64,000 nt of DNA, from NCBI GenBank assembly GCA_015178975.1, contig WHVD01000011.1:124001-188000 (forward strand). Direction: 5' to 3'. Below the pieces are notes generated by a model. It had not been told where the DNA came from, did not search any database, and saw only the letters and a program-made list of their open reading frames with translations. This document shows, piece by piece, positions 42,059 through 54,300 of this stretch (positions within the stretch are counted from its first letter, which is position 1; each line of letters starts with the position of its first letter). The DNA comes from Hysterangium stoloniferum (taxonomy: Eukaryota > Basidiomycota > Agaricomycetes > Hysterangiales > Hysterangiaceae). Made by a program: the position numbers and the translations under genes.

Positions 42059-43670
42059 ATGTCAAAGGTAGAAGAACTTCAACAAAAATGACAGAGGATG
42101 GAGGAGGTAAGATGACAACAAGAGTTAATGCAGGAGTTGAGAGAGGTGGAAGAGGTGGAAAAATGGGAGTTGGAGCAGATTGAGGCAGAGAGAAAGAAGG
42201 AGGAGCAGAGGAAGGAATGGTTGTGGAAAATGGTGGAAGATCAGAGGTTGTGGGATGAGGCAGAGAAGAGACAGCAGGATGCCAAGGTTGAAGAGCAGAG
42301 GCTAAAAGAGAAATGGGATGGAAAAGTGAGTGAACCAGTAATGTTCCATGTGTCTCCAATAATGGAAAACAACAGTGGAAAGCCAATGAAGTGGATGAGA
42401 AGCAAGAGGCTGGGCCTTCAAGTCCAAAGGTAAGTAATTTTGTAAAAGTTCTGGAATATGGCTAATATCTGAACCAGAAACAAAAGACCAGGGCTCTGGA
42501 ATGTATGGAGACTGTCCATGAAATTCTGTGTCAGTGATGTGTGAGCCAGGGCATTACTTGTTGGAGGCAGAAGATAAAATGGGGTGGAACTTGTTTCCCT
42601 TGCATGGTGATCAAGATTCCAGATACTCTTACTGTAAAGTGGACTCAAAAAGGTGAAAAGGCTCAGAAGGTCAAAAAGGCAGGAAAAATAGAGAAGGTGG
42701 AAAAAATGGCAATCATGGAAACATTAGAAATGACCAAGCCTATGGAATCTGCAGTGCTGAATATGGATGATGATACCACCATTGGACTCCTCAGAGATAC
42801 TGTTAAGGAGGTTGTCTGTAATTACTATAATATCAGATGTTTACTGGTAAAATTTATATTTCTACAAAACTCCATCTTTAAATAGTGACATATCTTCTGA
42901 GACTATTATATTGTTAAATATCAACTATAAGAAACAGTTCTCCATGTTACATATATCTTACACAATCCAAAGATATTTAATAGAATCCATTGTATATGGT
43001 TTTCCAAGTTATGTAAATACTTGCTAATACTTTTGTTGGTTTTTTTTTTTTTTTAAAGCTAAACTGTAGTTATTTCCTAGTAAAATATGTGAGATATCAT
43101 TGGAGATTTTTCTTCCTATGGCTTTCTTTATTAAGTGAAGCCACCTATATATGTTGTGGTATGTTGAATTGAGTAGAAATCTGTTCGGATTGATAGACAC
43201 ATTCCAATGTAATACATATGTATTTAGAGATGTCAATAACATACACATGCATGAAAGCAAAATGGTTTTTCAATCTTGATCAAAGTCACTCAAGTCCAAT
43301 CAATGAAAAATTATGATGGTAACTTCATATTTCTGGAAAACAGCTCAAGAATGGTGGCAACCTTATTTGTTGAATCCTCCTATTCCTCCTCCATCTTTCT
43401 TTGTGGATTATCTCGACTTCTTGGACAAATTATATGCTCAGTTTGGAGAAATTGATGCAGAAGGGGAAGCTGAAGAAAAACTTGATAATCTTCAAATGAA
43501 AACTCATCATTATGTTGCAAAGTATTTGATACAATTTACAAGTCTCATTGCTCAAACTTAATATGACAAATTTGCTTTACAACAACAATTCTATAAAGGA
43601 CTTCCAAATTGAATTAAGGATGAAATAGTGAAGCTTCAAGTTCAACTGGAAAGTTTTACCGAATTATGAA
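42059..43670 (+). pseudogene. gag-like relic of an older Gypsy element (3)
   Basis: Begins MSKVEELQQK directly at the target duplication. It is a highly charged coiled-coil-like segment (VEKWELEQIEAERKKEEQR) broken by TGA at two sites in the first 25 codons. After a diverged middle part (42425-43270) a retrotransposon-gag segment appears: YFWKTAQEWWQPYL, FLDKLYAQFGEIDAEGEAEE and QQFYKGLPN, with a TAA and a TGA inside. The promoter and leader of this gene lie left of Gypsy 1 (to 35169). No pol is found; the 3' side is cut by LTR L8 at about 43715. Confidence 0.7.
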
Positions 43671-43714
43671 CAGCAGCCCTTTGACTAGATTCTTATTATT
43701 GGATGTGAGAAAAT

Positions 43715-44829
43715 GAATGAAATGTGACAGGTCATTTGACCATAACAGGAATGGGGCTCAGTGTTAGGGTGCGTACATGGTGGGTCTCCAGAGAAACCCA
43801 CGGATATTCCAGTAGGACTTGGCTTCAGCTTATAGGCTGCACCCTCGTGAGATCGTGTTGTCCAATTTCAGACAGACAGACGGGAATGCCAGGGAGTCTG
43901 GATGGGGTTCGTGGGTTGAGAGGTCATAGGTCGGAGGTCATGGGTCGAGATAGTAAGAGAGATAGATGCGTCGGAGCCCGTGGGCTCTGACTAGTGTGAG
44001 CGGTGTAATTCAAGTAGGAGTTAAGGGCAGAAAATGTAGTAGATTACTGGGGGGAATCTAAGCTAATTTTCTGACTGGATTGTATGTACAACATCTGCCA
44101 GTTTAAATAGACCATGGAGTGAATGACATACCAAATCTAGTAATGATGAAACGAAACTAACAAAACATAAAACGAGAATAGTAACACCAAATTTGGTGTT
44201 AGGAATGGGACAGAATGGAGTGGAGTCCTAATTGTGACAAATCATAACCCATAACGGGAAATGGAGTGGGAGTGGAGTCCAAATCGTGACAGGTCATTTG
44301 ACCAAAATGGGAATGGGGCTCAGTTAGAGCGATGATGGGATTCTGAGCGGGGTCCAGTGACTGATGCGTGGGACGAGGATGGACATAGACAGAGACAGAG
44401 TCCGGGGGAAGTCTGGTGACTGATATGTGACGTAATGAGGTCAAACATAAACAAGTTTGACATACGGAGTCTGGGTGGGAATTCCTGTAAACTGACAATT
44501 GGTGCGTATAGGGTGTGGGTGTGTACGAGTGAGTGTCCGGAGTCTGGCAGGATGTTCCGGTTGTAACACTCAGTTAGAGAGCTGGTGGGTTTTCCAAGCA
44601 GAATCTGGTGACTGATGCATGGGACAGGGTTGGGAATAGAGAGGGATGATGTGCGTGGGGTTTAGGTGGGTATTCCGGTGACTGGTACATGAGATAACAA
44701 AGGTTTGGCATGGACAGGTTTGACATCTGGGTTCAGGTGGATATTCTGGTAAATGGATAGCTGGTGTGTAAAGGGTGCAAGTGCATATAGGGTAGTTCCC
44801 AGAGTCCTGTGGGCTTTCCAGTCGTAACA
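43715..44829 (-). repeat. LTR copy L8 (partial), hosting L7
   Basis: Minus-strand TGTTA-family LTR ending (as read forward) GTCGTAACA at 44829. L7 is inserted with perfect CTCAG duplications (43757-43761 and 44569-44573). Only about 45 bp remain left of L7, so this copy is truncated. Confidence 0.8.
43762..44568 (-). repeat. solo LTR copy L7
   Basis: 807 bp, minus strand, forward-read ends TGTTAGGGTGCG and GGTTGTAACA, perfect CTCAG duplication. It carries the family promoter block in reverse orientation (ACATCTGCCAG near 44095). Confidence 0.92.
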
Positions 44830-45290
44830 ATAATGTAAAATGTAATCACTTTAAAAAAGTCACTGAATGAGAATAAATGGGAAGCTGGAATGTACAGAAG
44901 TGTGTTGGGTTTTACAAATGAAAATTGGACTTGAAACCGTATCAGGTTACCAAAATGCATACAGTACAATATTTACATGTCCACTATATATAATAAAACA
45001 CTGTTTTACCATGACGTCAACCATGATGTCTACTATGACTTCAAGTGTGATATCAAACTCTATGACACTCACACATCATAGTCCACAATTTCCAACAAAG
45101 TGTTCAATATAACATGGTGACAGAAGGTATATACAAAATTTATGTGATCAAGTATTTGAAGATATTATCATTGATCCACCAGGTCATGAAGCAACTGAGT
45201 AAAGTTGTAGGTGGTAGCATGGTGGGGGTTTGCCCCCCATGGGTCAAGTACCACTGGTGCCCCCCACTATGACATTCCCAAAATAGTAAT
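44830..45290 (-). repeat. dispersed GC-hairpin repeat, copy 4 (reverse)
   Basis: Reverse complement of the head end of the 8521/20156 family: GGTGGTAGCATGGTGGGGG at about 45210, and AAGCTGGAATGTACAGAAG at about 44880. It is interrupted and diverged, and ends in a GC-rich tract at about 45265. No gene. Confidence 0.6.
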
Positions 45291-45449
45291 GGTTACAAAT
45301 ATGATAGAAGGGCACAGTCCTAGGCCATAAACACTACAAACACTCTTCTACAATTATTACTATTATCAATCATCCACAATGTTAAATTAGGACAGGTTAA
45401 AGGCACTTGTAATCATTCACTGTCTACTTTTCTGAGTAATTATCTGAAG

Positions 45450-47035
45450 TAGTGACCCAAAAAAGTGTCTGGATGTTTGGTGAAATTGGAAAGATGGGTT
45501 TACAGCTCCAGAAATAAAATAGATAAAAATCTGAATAAATCAGAGGTAAGGGGTATACATCTGACCTACATGATGACATAAGCATGACATCATAGCTTTC
45601 CTTATCAGGGAAGTAGGAAATGAACAATGACATGGTGCATCCGGACATTTTTTTTGCTCTGTCAACTGATACATGAAACTCAACTAAGGTTCATATAACT
45701 GTGGGAATTTCTGGTTAGGTTCAACAATGTCATGTGAACACATGTTTAAATAACACATTTACATGAACCTTTGCCTCAATTCACCCCCCCACCACATGAT
45801 GAAGAAGCACTCTACTGAAACAAGGCTCTCTGTCATTTCTCTTCTCCAGGAGGGTCACTCCTGCAGAACAATTGCTTCTAAACTTCATATTGGGTACTCT
45901 ACAGTATCAGAAATTCACTCCCAACTCCCTGGTCCACTTCCAACACCTTCCAGAGGTTGTCCTCCCAAATTCTCCCCCAGGGATCATCACCACCTGGCTC
46001 ATTCTATCACCTCTGGACAGGTTGATAATGCCTCCCAAGCCAAGTCCCACCTCTCCCTCAATGTCTGCACACAGACAATTAGAAATGCATTGAAGAAAGA
46101 GAATTTGAAGGCTGTGGTGAAGGCCAAAAGACCTCTTCTTGCCTGTTGACACATCATATGAGTTTGCCATCAAGTACCAGCATTGGACTGAGGAGGACTG
46201 GTTTAGGGTTATCTTCTCAGATGAGACCAAAATCAATCGTTTGGGCTCTGATGGGAGGTTGTGGGTATGGAAAAGACCAGGTTCTGCACTCACTCAGCAG
46301 CATATCAATAGAACTATCAAATTTGGAGGGGGGAGTCTAATGATTTGGGGATGTATGACAGCACATGGTGTGGGGTACATGTGCAAGATAGATGGGAGGA
46401 AGGATGGGGAGATGTACAAGGACATATTGGAGGACTATATCTTCAAAACAGTGGAGTATTATGTGATGGACAGGGAAAGGTTTGTCTTCCAGCAGGACAA
46501 TGACCCTAAACACACTTGCAAGTTGGCCAAGGATTGGTTCAAGGACCATCAGGTGGAGGTTTTAGACTGGCCTGCACAGTCTCCAGACCTGAATCCAAAT
46601 AAAACACTTATGGTGGGAGTTGAAGAGAAGGCTTGGAACATACCCTGAGGCACCCAAGAGCATATTGGAGCTCTGGGAGAGAGTGGAGGTGGAATGGGAG
46701 GGTATTCCAAGGGAGAAATGCCTTGAATTGATCAAGAGCATGCCTAGAAGGGTTGCTGCAGTACTAAAGGCCAAGGGGTACACTAAATACTGAAACTGGT
46801 AAAAACTAGTAAATAATTACAAGAGCAAAAAAAGTGTCCAGATGCACCATGTCCATTATTAATTTCCTACTTTCCTGATAAGGAAAGCTATGATGTCATG
46901 CTTATGTCATCATGTAGATCAGATGTATACCTCTTACCTCTGATTTATTCAGAATTTTATCTATTTTATTTCTGGAGCTGTAAACCCATCTTTCCAATTT
47001 CACCAAACATCCAGATGCTTTTTTGGGTCACTGTA
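45450..47035 (+). mobile_element. Tc1/mariner element C
   Basis: Terminal repeats of about 210 bp (45452 to about 45665; about 46823 to 47033) begin GTGACCCAAAAAAGTGTCTGG and end CAGATGCTTTTTTGGGTCACTG, followed by TA (47034-47035); the left tip seems to have lost CA after its TA. As in elements A and B, each terminal repeat is closed on its inner side by an inverted motif (CATCCGGACATTTTTTTT, left copy). It encodes a transposase on the plus strand. Confidence 0.93.
45763..46793 (+). pseudogene. Tc1 transposase (element C), broken, catalytic Glu changed
   Basis: DDE transposase relic. Possible starts are MNLCLNSPPHH at 45763 or MMKKHSTETRLSV at about 45796. An HTH (LQEGHSCRTIASKLHIGYST) is visible; first Asp in FSDETKINRLGSDGRLW; second Asp in FVFQQDNDPKHTCKLA. 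Frameshifts occur at about 46140 and 46600. After the second one the motif reads SPDLNP then IKHLWWELKRRLG, so the catalytic Glu of IEHLW is a Lys (GAA to AAA). It ends KGYTKY and TGA at 46791-46793. Confidence 0.92.
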
Positions 47036-47760
47036 TATGTGCCCCCAGAACATAGTTCCAGTCTGATTCAAATTTGATTGTTTTTAGAAAGTACAACAAC
47101 AAGAATTTACAATGCAGTAATGGATATTTAGATGTTTCTCAGAGTGTACCATGTTTTCCTGTAGTATGCACCAGCACTTGCTGAGACAACAGATGGATCG
47201 TGTTCTGGCAAACCCAGTTACTCCTCCAACAATACAGAGTGCCGACAAGATATGCAGGATATGCAGACTGTTGCAGAAATTAGCTACATAGGGAGTCAAA
47301 ATAAGAGTTTTGAAAGAGCTCAGTTATCCTGGAAGCATTTGTCGAGCCAAAAATCTCTGAAAGTATGAGGGCAACATAGTACATTGGCCCGATTGTCCAC
47401 TGCACTTTCCTTGCCAAAGCCCCTGGCAGCGGTGTAAGGGTTAAAACACGTCAGTGGAATTTGGCAAGGACAGATGAGGCTACAAACATTGTTGAAGGTG
47501 AGGAATCAATCCATGTAGCTTCTTCGGGTAGTGTTTGTCCACGTGTTGTTTGGTTGAGATTGTTTAGATTTGTAATAATTTCTTTTTTTGGGAAGTGTCA
47601 TAGTGGGGGGCGCCTGTGTTCACTCCAGCGGGTTACAGCCTTGTCGACCTATAACTCTGCCGCGGGATATAATTAGCGCGTGCCTTACGTAACGCAAAAC
47701 CCTTGAACAGTGTTTCAATTCTCGGTATGCCTCCTTTTGTCACCTTGAAATTATCTCGAT
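47036..47760. other. spacer upstream of the P-loop gene
   Basis: No gene with recognisable content. Short frames (for example 47461-47676) have no domain. Base composition becomes more balanced toward 47700, consistent with entry into a non-repeat segment that holds the promoter of the next gene. Confidence 0.4.
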
Positions 47761-50019
47761 ATGCAGACAAACTTCCCCTCTTTTCTTAGGTTCCTGCCCA
47801 CCACCTGTCGCGCCTTCGCTATACCAGACCTTGGTGAGTACAACAACCTGGCGAATGCAAATACTGGTGAGGCCCGATTCTCCAATCATCATCTATCGTC
47901 ATCACCACCTAATCCCCACTCTTGTAGATGTTGACAATTGGGCATGGGATGAAAATGACAAAGAGTTATGGACGTTGGCTCAACCGGTGTGGCAAAGCTT
48001 CTTCACCAAATGGCGTGGAGCTTCCGAGTGCGATTCGCTCGCCGATCCCAGCTCTCCAAAGCTGTCTCTTGCACCTCTCACTCAGTCAGCGGTGTATCCT
48101 AGGGGATCTCCCATGACGATTTTGGTCCGCGAGTCTTATACTGAGATGTTTCACCGCGTCTGGATGCGCGCATTGAAATCATCCGACCCTACAGATACAG
48201 GAGTTCTTATCACCGGTCAGCCTGGCAATGGCACGTACTCTACACCTCTAATGTTGCGCAAGATAGTAATCGTGTTTTTAGGCAAAACCCTTTTCCTGTT
48301 CTATCTTCTTGTCCGCCTTCTGCAGCAGAAGCAAAACGTGCTCTTCTCTCTGGATGGCCGCCAGTTGTTCCTATTTTTCCATGATGCTGTCTATTTGGCA
48401 AAGGCTGGAATGGACCCAATCCCCCCCACCGCCAAGCCATTGTCTCCTAATGTTTTTATCTGGTCCTTGTTTGACATTTCAGCCAGACAGGAGCCACCAT
48501 TCCCGTTGCTCTCTTGCTACTGCTTCCCCGTCCAGACAGCTTCCCCGGATCCCGTTCGATATAAGATCTGGACGAAGGAGACAACGGCTCTGATCGCCGG
48601 CTTGCCGTTGTGGACCCGTGAGGAGCTCTCATTAGCGTAGGTTTACACTTGCCATTACGACGCTTTTGTTCATGTCTGAGCGTACATTGTCCCAGGCTTC
48701 AATATCAAAACCGTTATGTAAATTTACTAGACGTATTGCGTCAGGTTTATCCCGACAAAGGCTCCTTTCAGCCTCGGATGGATCCCATTATTGCGCTAGA
48801 TGGGTTCCCTGGCGCCGGTGCAATTCTCCAAGAACGTTATCCGATGACAGTAGAAGACACCATTTCACCATCCGCTGAGGATGCTCTCGATACTCTTCTA
48901 GATGCGGCGATCGAACGTTTTGGATATGCTGCGCGTGATGTCTTCCATGCGATATTTAATTTCAGCGCGATTACCTGGGCGCATGAGACAGCTCTCGAGA
49001 TAAGTCACCAAGCTTTGCAAGAGATCATAGCCACCCTTGTCCGTGGTGATAGCGGTTTCGATCGACAGGCTTCTCATCGGATCATCGTTATCCGCCCTAT
49101 CCCTGATGGGCATATATCAGGGGATCGTTGGGCATTGAATTTCAAGTCGGACTGGGTTGGCAGGAGCATGCTAAGGAAGCTGGATGTTGTACAGGATATC
49201 ATCATTCGCCAGAAAATCAACCTGTTTCGACAGATACCGCAAACAGCGGCACTGGCAAGGTGGTACTTTGAGCCGCTCGCTCATCGTCGGCTCACGGAAA
49301 ACTTTACGGGCAGCTTCTGGCCTCTTATCACAATGACTTCCAATGGTGCTGACCCCCCAGAGTTCACTTCGGGGGTTTCATTCCCCATACCTGACAACGT
49401 GAAGTTTGCCCAAGTCACACGCAAGGTTGTCATATTCCAATCGACTACTGACTTGCCTACACTTTTTCAGCAACACGAGTATTACCAGCCTGCTACACCA
49501 AATTTCCCGTTGTTCGATGCTTTTACAGTCGATTTCTATTCTTCGAGGAACTCAGCCATTCTATGGATTCTGCAGATGACTATGTCACGGTCGCACGGAG
49601 GCTCGGCGGTGGGTTATCAAGTGATCCGCAAGATTGTTGCTGCTTTGAAGAAGCAACTTCAGGAGACCCTCCCCAGTAAAAAAAGAAAATGGAAGACCAC
49701 GAAGGCTGATGACAAGCAGACAGTCTCGGAGCCGCTCGTGGAGGTCCGCTACCTTCTCATCTCTCCGAGAGCACCGAATGACCCCGTGCAGCCTACGAAG
49801 AAGTGGCGCTTTCCAAAAGGGTGGCATGAGAATTGCAAGACGCATGATCATCGTGGTGATGTGTACTGGTTAGAGATCATCCTTACGGTGCGTTTGTGGA
49901 TAACCACTCTATCATTATTGCAAACTGAGGGGTATTTAACCATATGCGATTTTGTAGTTGTAAATGGCCGTTCTTTGATTCTAAATCCTGTTACTGAGCC
50001 AGGCATGGCTCAATACTAA
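47761..50019 (+). CDS. RHS/Crinkler-like P-loop NTPase protein
   Basis: Large protein of unknown function resembling the retrotransposon-hot-spot (RHS)/Crinkler-type P-loop proteins that are expanded in many basidiomycetes. Model: exon 1 47761-47833 (MQTNFPSFLRFLPTTCRAFA), exon 2 47928-48230, exon 3 48282-48636, exon 4 48696 to about 50019. Joining exons 2 and 3 across a 51-nt GC-AG intron makes a perfect Walker A, GQPGNGKTLFLFYLLVRLL; unspliced, the frame stays open but the P-loop reads GQPGNGTYS. Further parts are VWQSFFTKWRG at the N-terminal side, MTILVRESYTEMFHRVW before the P-loop, and a long C-terminal region with no catalytic motif I can name (RKLDVVQDIIIRQKINLF). The end is uncertain: a last intron from about 49889 may shorten it. 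It is the only convincing non-transposon gene in 12-64 kb. Confidence 0.7.
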
Positions 50020-51341
50020 TTGCAGTTGTTGAAGTCCGGTATTTTTCTTGGTGGAGCTTTCCTCAATGTTTCGATGTGTAGTCCAAATTCAAAAGTGTTT
50101 CCATAATTTGGAATGAGCATCAAAGTATACAGATCAAGTTACAAAATGTACTATATTATATTCATCCTTCCGTCCATAACAACATCTGATCGGCATCTCA
50201 AACGTAATCCTCGCTCTGATTGCCATTAACCGAACTTCTGTTTGTCACAGCCTTCGCCGCTACTTCCTTGCAACGTTCCGTTTGTGCCTGATAGGATTAT
50301 CCGTCCAGTGCAGGACAGTGGGGTTGGAGCCTCAGGGACGGTGTAGTGGTGGGAGGGACATATGTATTACTTGGTCAAGGTTATAGGGTGTAAGGAAGGG
50401 AAGAAGGCGCACTGTATGTTTCAATCACGGCGGGTGCCCTGGGGCTGCCACAGCAAAATGGAATCGCGGAGAGTAACTGAAGGGTGCGATCTATTATACG
50501 CATCAAAACTTCCTAAATTTCTATGGTCTATTGTGGTAAAAATGATGGCACACCTTAAGAAATCGAACCCCTTCCCACGTGAATGACAGACAAAGGGCTC
50601 TTGGAACGGATTATACCTAATAATTAGGTATAACAAGTATCGTAGAAGTAAGCGCTTGTATAAAAAATGGTGAGACAGAATGTCTCAAGAAGACAAGGGT
50701 GGTCATAAGTGTTTAATCTCCTCTCGAATATACTATTATGGTATGGTCTGACCAGAGTAGTCACCTTCAATCAACCCAGATAGAGCAACTATGAGAGATA
50801 CTCACACAGGTGTGATTGATGGCCCAGGTTTAATTCTGAACACATCCATCTGCAAGAAGTACTCAAGTCACAGATCAGCAGCACCTGCTGTTCCTTTGGT
50901 TGTGCTATAAATACTCTTTTAATGGTAAAAGAGGATGGGTAGTAAATAGACATACCAAACTTCATCCACATTGATCACAGCATTGACCTAGTTTTCTGTA
51001 GACTGACAACAGACACATACACATTGCTGTTACTATCAACCATGTTTATATCACTTGTCATCACTGAATACAAGTCCAAAAGCAACATTTGCAAGTCTGG
51101 AGTGTAGCACTCACAATGCCAAATCTTGTGATCTCTTCAGATTGATATGTCGCTGGCTTTACTACAGTTGGGATAATCTGAAGATTGTCAAAAATTAGGT
51201 GATTTAAACACATACATACAATGGGAATGGAAGGCACTTGTCAGTGGCTATGATGAGCAAGCTGGTTTATGGATCATGAGTGACTGATGCCCCATGTAGT
51301 TGAACAATGCTGTCATAGATTGAGGCTCCACGCAGAACCCA
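50020..51341. other. spacer between P-loop gene and Gypsy 2
   Basis: No gene or LTR recognised. Notable content is a perfect 11-bp inverted repeat TTATACCTAAT-A-ATTAGGTATAA (50611-50633). A 5' LTR matching 59036-59670 and a gag are both absent, so Gypsy 2 has lost its 5' end somewhere in this stretch. Confidence 0.5.
50611..50633. other. perfect 11-bp inverted repeat
   Basis: TTATACCTAAT and ATTAGGTATAA with a one-base centre. It could form a hairpin or be a dimeric protein site; there is no supporting context. Confidence 0.6.
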
Positions 51342-54300
51342 ATGGAGGTGGCGGAGGATCAAAGGGCTTATGAAACAGTTTATGGATTAAGCATACAGGG
51401 ACAAGTACATAACATTGATGAGGAATCGATTTTCATTTCTGTCTACCTTCCTCAGTCAGAGGATGAAGTCGTTTCAGATGTGAATGCATCTTCAAATGAG
51501 AACAAGATATTGCAAGTCTATGTTTCTATATCAGACTGCGATTTTCTTGAGAAAGGAGACTGGCTAAATGCTCATTGTCAGAACTGGAAAGGTCTGACTG
51601 AGACGAGAGTTTTATCGCGACCTGAACCTCCCACCATTTATGAGATCATCGATGAGGAAGCATTTGCGAACTGATCTAAGGAAATAAGTCAAACCTATGT
51701 TATAGAAGACCCCTCTGAGGCAGAGGGATCGGAGGAGGAGAGCTTCCCCTTCAACCCAGGACAATTACCCAACTTAATTCCTTGCGATGAGTCAGACTCT
51801 GAAGCGGACGACTCTATTTCGAACGTTACTCCCAAGGTACCTAACGGTAGACGCATCAGGAGGAACGTCAAACTGGCTACAAGAAAAGAAAGCAAAAGAC
51901 CTAGAGTTCAATACCCTCGATCCAGTCGGCTTATGAAGGAGGATTCGACTATTATCTACTGCAGAAGGGACCCTCTGGGTGGATATTCTAGTATTGGGAT
52001 TTCAGCATTACACGTCTACGGACACGTGGGGAACTCAGAAGCCTCAAATCCTATTAAAATCAGGCTGGATGCTGGGGCCGACCTCTCCTTAATTTCGGAG
52101 GACTTCTATAAGGAACTAGAAGACTGCCCCAAGCTCAAGCAAGGACTCAAGCTGCACCTCGTACAACTTACCGGTAATGCCAAAGTATTAGGATATGTCA
52201 ATGTCCCCATTTATCTCGAGGATGAGACTGGCACGCTCTTAAAATTTACCGCCAAAATGTACGTTGTCTGCGGTATGACCGTCCCGATTCTTCTTGGAGA
52301 AGACTTTCACGTGAACTACAAGATCGGGACACTGCGAGACCAACCGCTGGGCTCTAGATTGATTTTGCTGGGGAGAGCGGGATCTATCCCAGCCAGTTCT
52401 TCTAAGGAGCCGCAGCCTTTAGCCTTCTCAATTAGCAAGGTTCCCCTTGAGGAACTAGCCAATGACCCACCTGAATTGACTTCCAAACCCGACAAAGGAG
52501 TGTGTACTGAAAGAGTCGCACGGGCCTTGCAGGATTGCACTATAGAACCGGAATTGGCTCGATTAGTACCAATATTTGTGGGAGATCTTATTGGTGACCA
52601 ATGGATAGTCAAGGGAGTTGTCTTGCAGAACAACGATGGGAGTATACTAGCTGCTCCCACCACTGCTATCTCTAGGGAACGCACCATGATACCTCTCGCT
52701 AACCCCTCTCTGATGCCAAGAATCATTAGATGAGGGGAAACCGTTGGATTAATTCACGATGCAAACAAATGGGCCCAGATGCCTAGATCTTCGACTGAGA
52801 AAGCATCGATGCAGTCAATGGCAACCAAGATCGCCCACCTCGTCGAAGGTCTATCAAGAGTAGAAGAGGAGCGTGTCCTTAATCCTCAATCTTCTGGACT
52901 GCCCCCAGAACGGGAACTCGCAGATGATTTCGACCCGGCAGGTCCTAAAGCATCAGAGGTTACCACCACGGAAACATTTTGTGCAGAAGATCTGCATAAG
53001 CTGGTTAACTTAGGACCTGACATCCCTGCCGACGTCTCCTCCCACTTGGAGTCGGTATTAACCAAGAACGTCCTAGCCTTTGGAGTAGACGGGCATTTAG
53101 GACAGGTAGATGTCAAGGTCAATGTCCCCTTGAAAGAGGGTGCACAACCTATTTCAATGTCGATGTTTCCAACCTCCCCGGCTAATAGGAAGGTCATTGA
53201 TGAACAAATGGACACTTGGTTCCAACAGGGGGTAATCGAACCGTCCAAGAGTCCTTGGGGAGCGCTGGCCTTTGTCGTATATCGCAACGGGAAACCACGA
53301 GTAGTGATTGACTTTAGGAAGTTGAACGGTCTAACAGTTGCCGATGAATTTCCACTGCCACGCCAGTCGGAAATCATGCAAGCGCTCTCAGGATCCAACA
53401 TCTTATCTTCCTTCGATGCACTAGCCGGTTTTACCCAACTGGAAATGTTAGAGGAAGACAAGCCGAAGACTGCTTTCAGATCCCATCGAGGACTGTGGCA
53501 ATTCAGGAGAATGCCCTTTGGACTTCGTAATGGACCTTCTATATTCCAAAGGGTTATGCAAACTGTACTTGCACCTTACTTATGGATATTCTGCCTAGTT
53601 TATATTGACGACATCGTGATCTTTTCTAAGACATGGGACGATCATCTAGAGCATTTAGACCAGGTTCTACAAGCCATAATTGAAGCGGGAATCACTCTCT
53701 CGCCTAAAAAGTGCTACGTGGGGTATAATTCGATTCTACTACTAGGACATAAGGTGTCTAGACTTGGCTTTTTGACCCATCAAGAGAAGGTCGCCGCTAT
53801 ATTGGAATTAGCTACACCTTCTAAGATAGCAGATCTTCAACATTTTCTAGGAATGGTTCTGTATTTCTCTGCTTACATACCATTTTACTCCTGGACGGTT
53901 GCTCCACTCTTCAACCTCTTAAAGAAAGGAGTTCGTTGGAATTGGGATTCTGAACACGCCCGAGCTTTTGAAGACATCAAGGTTGCATTGAGCTCCGCTC
54001 CAGTACTCAGACACCCGGCGAGTGGTATGCCTTATAGATTATACACAGACGCTTCGGATTTCACACTAGGAAGTTGTCTCCAACAAATACAGAAAATGAC
54101 GCTTAAGGACCTAAAGCATACGAAAATTTATGCCCAAGCTAAGGCAGCCTTCGATCAATCATGAGATGTGCCCATTTTTGTTACTTGTTATAAAACCAAG
54201 GAGCCGGAATTCACCTGGATGGATTCCTAGGCCGCAGATTTTGATGACACCAGTGTCACTGTCGAACACGTTATCACCTATTGGAGCCATACGCTCAAGA

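Noticed and set aside
42059-43670. A host coiled-coil gene at the Gypsy 1 target site
   Set aside because: The later part has a retrotransposon-gag segment and several stops, so it is better read as an older Gypsy gag relic.
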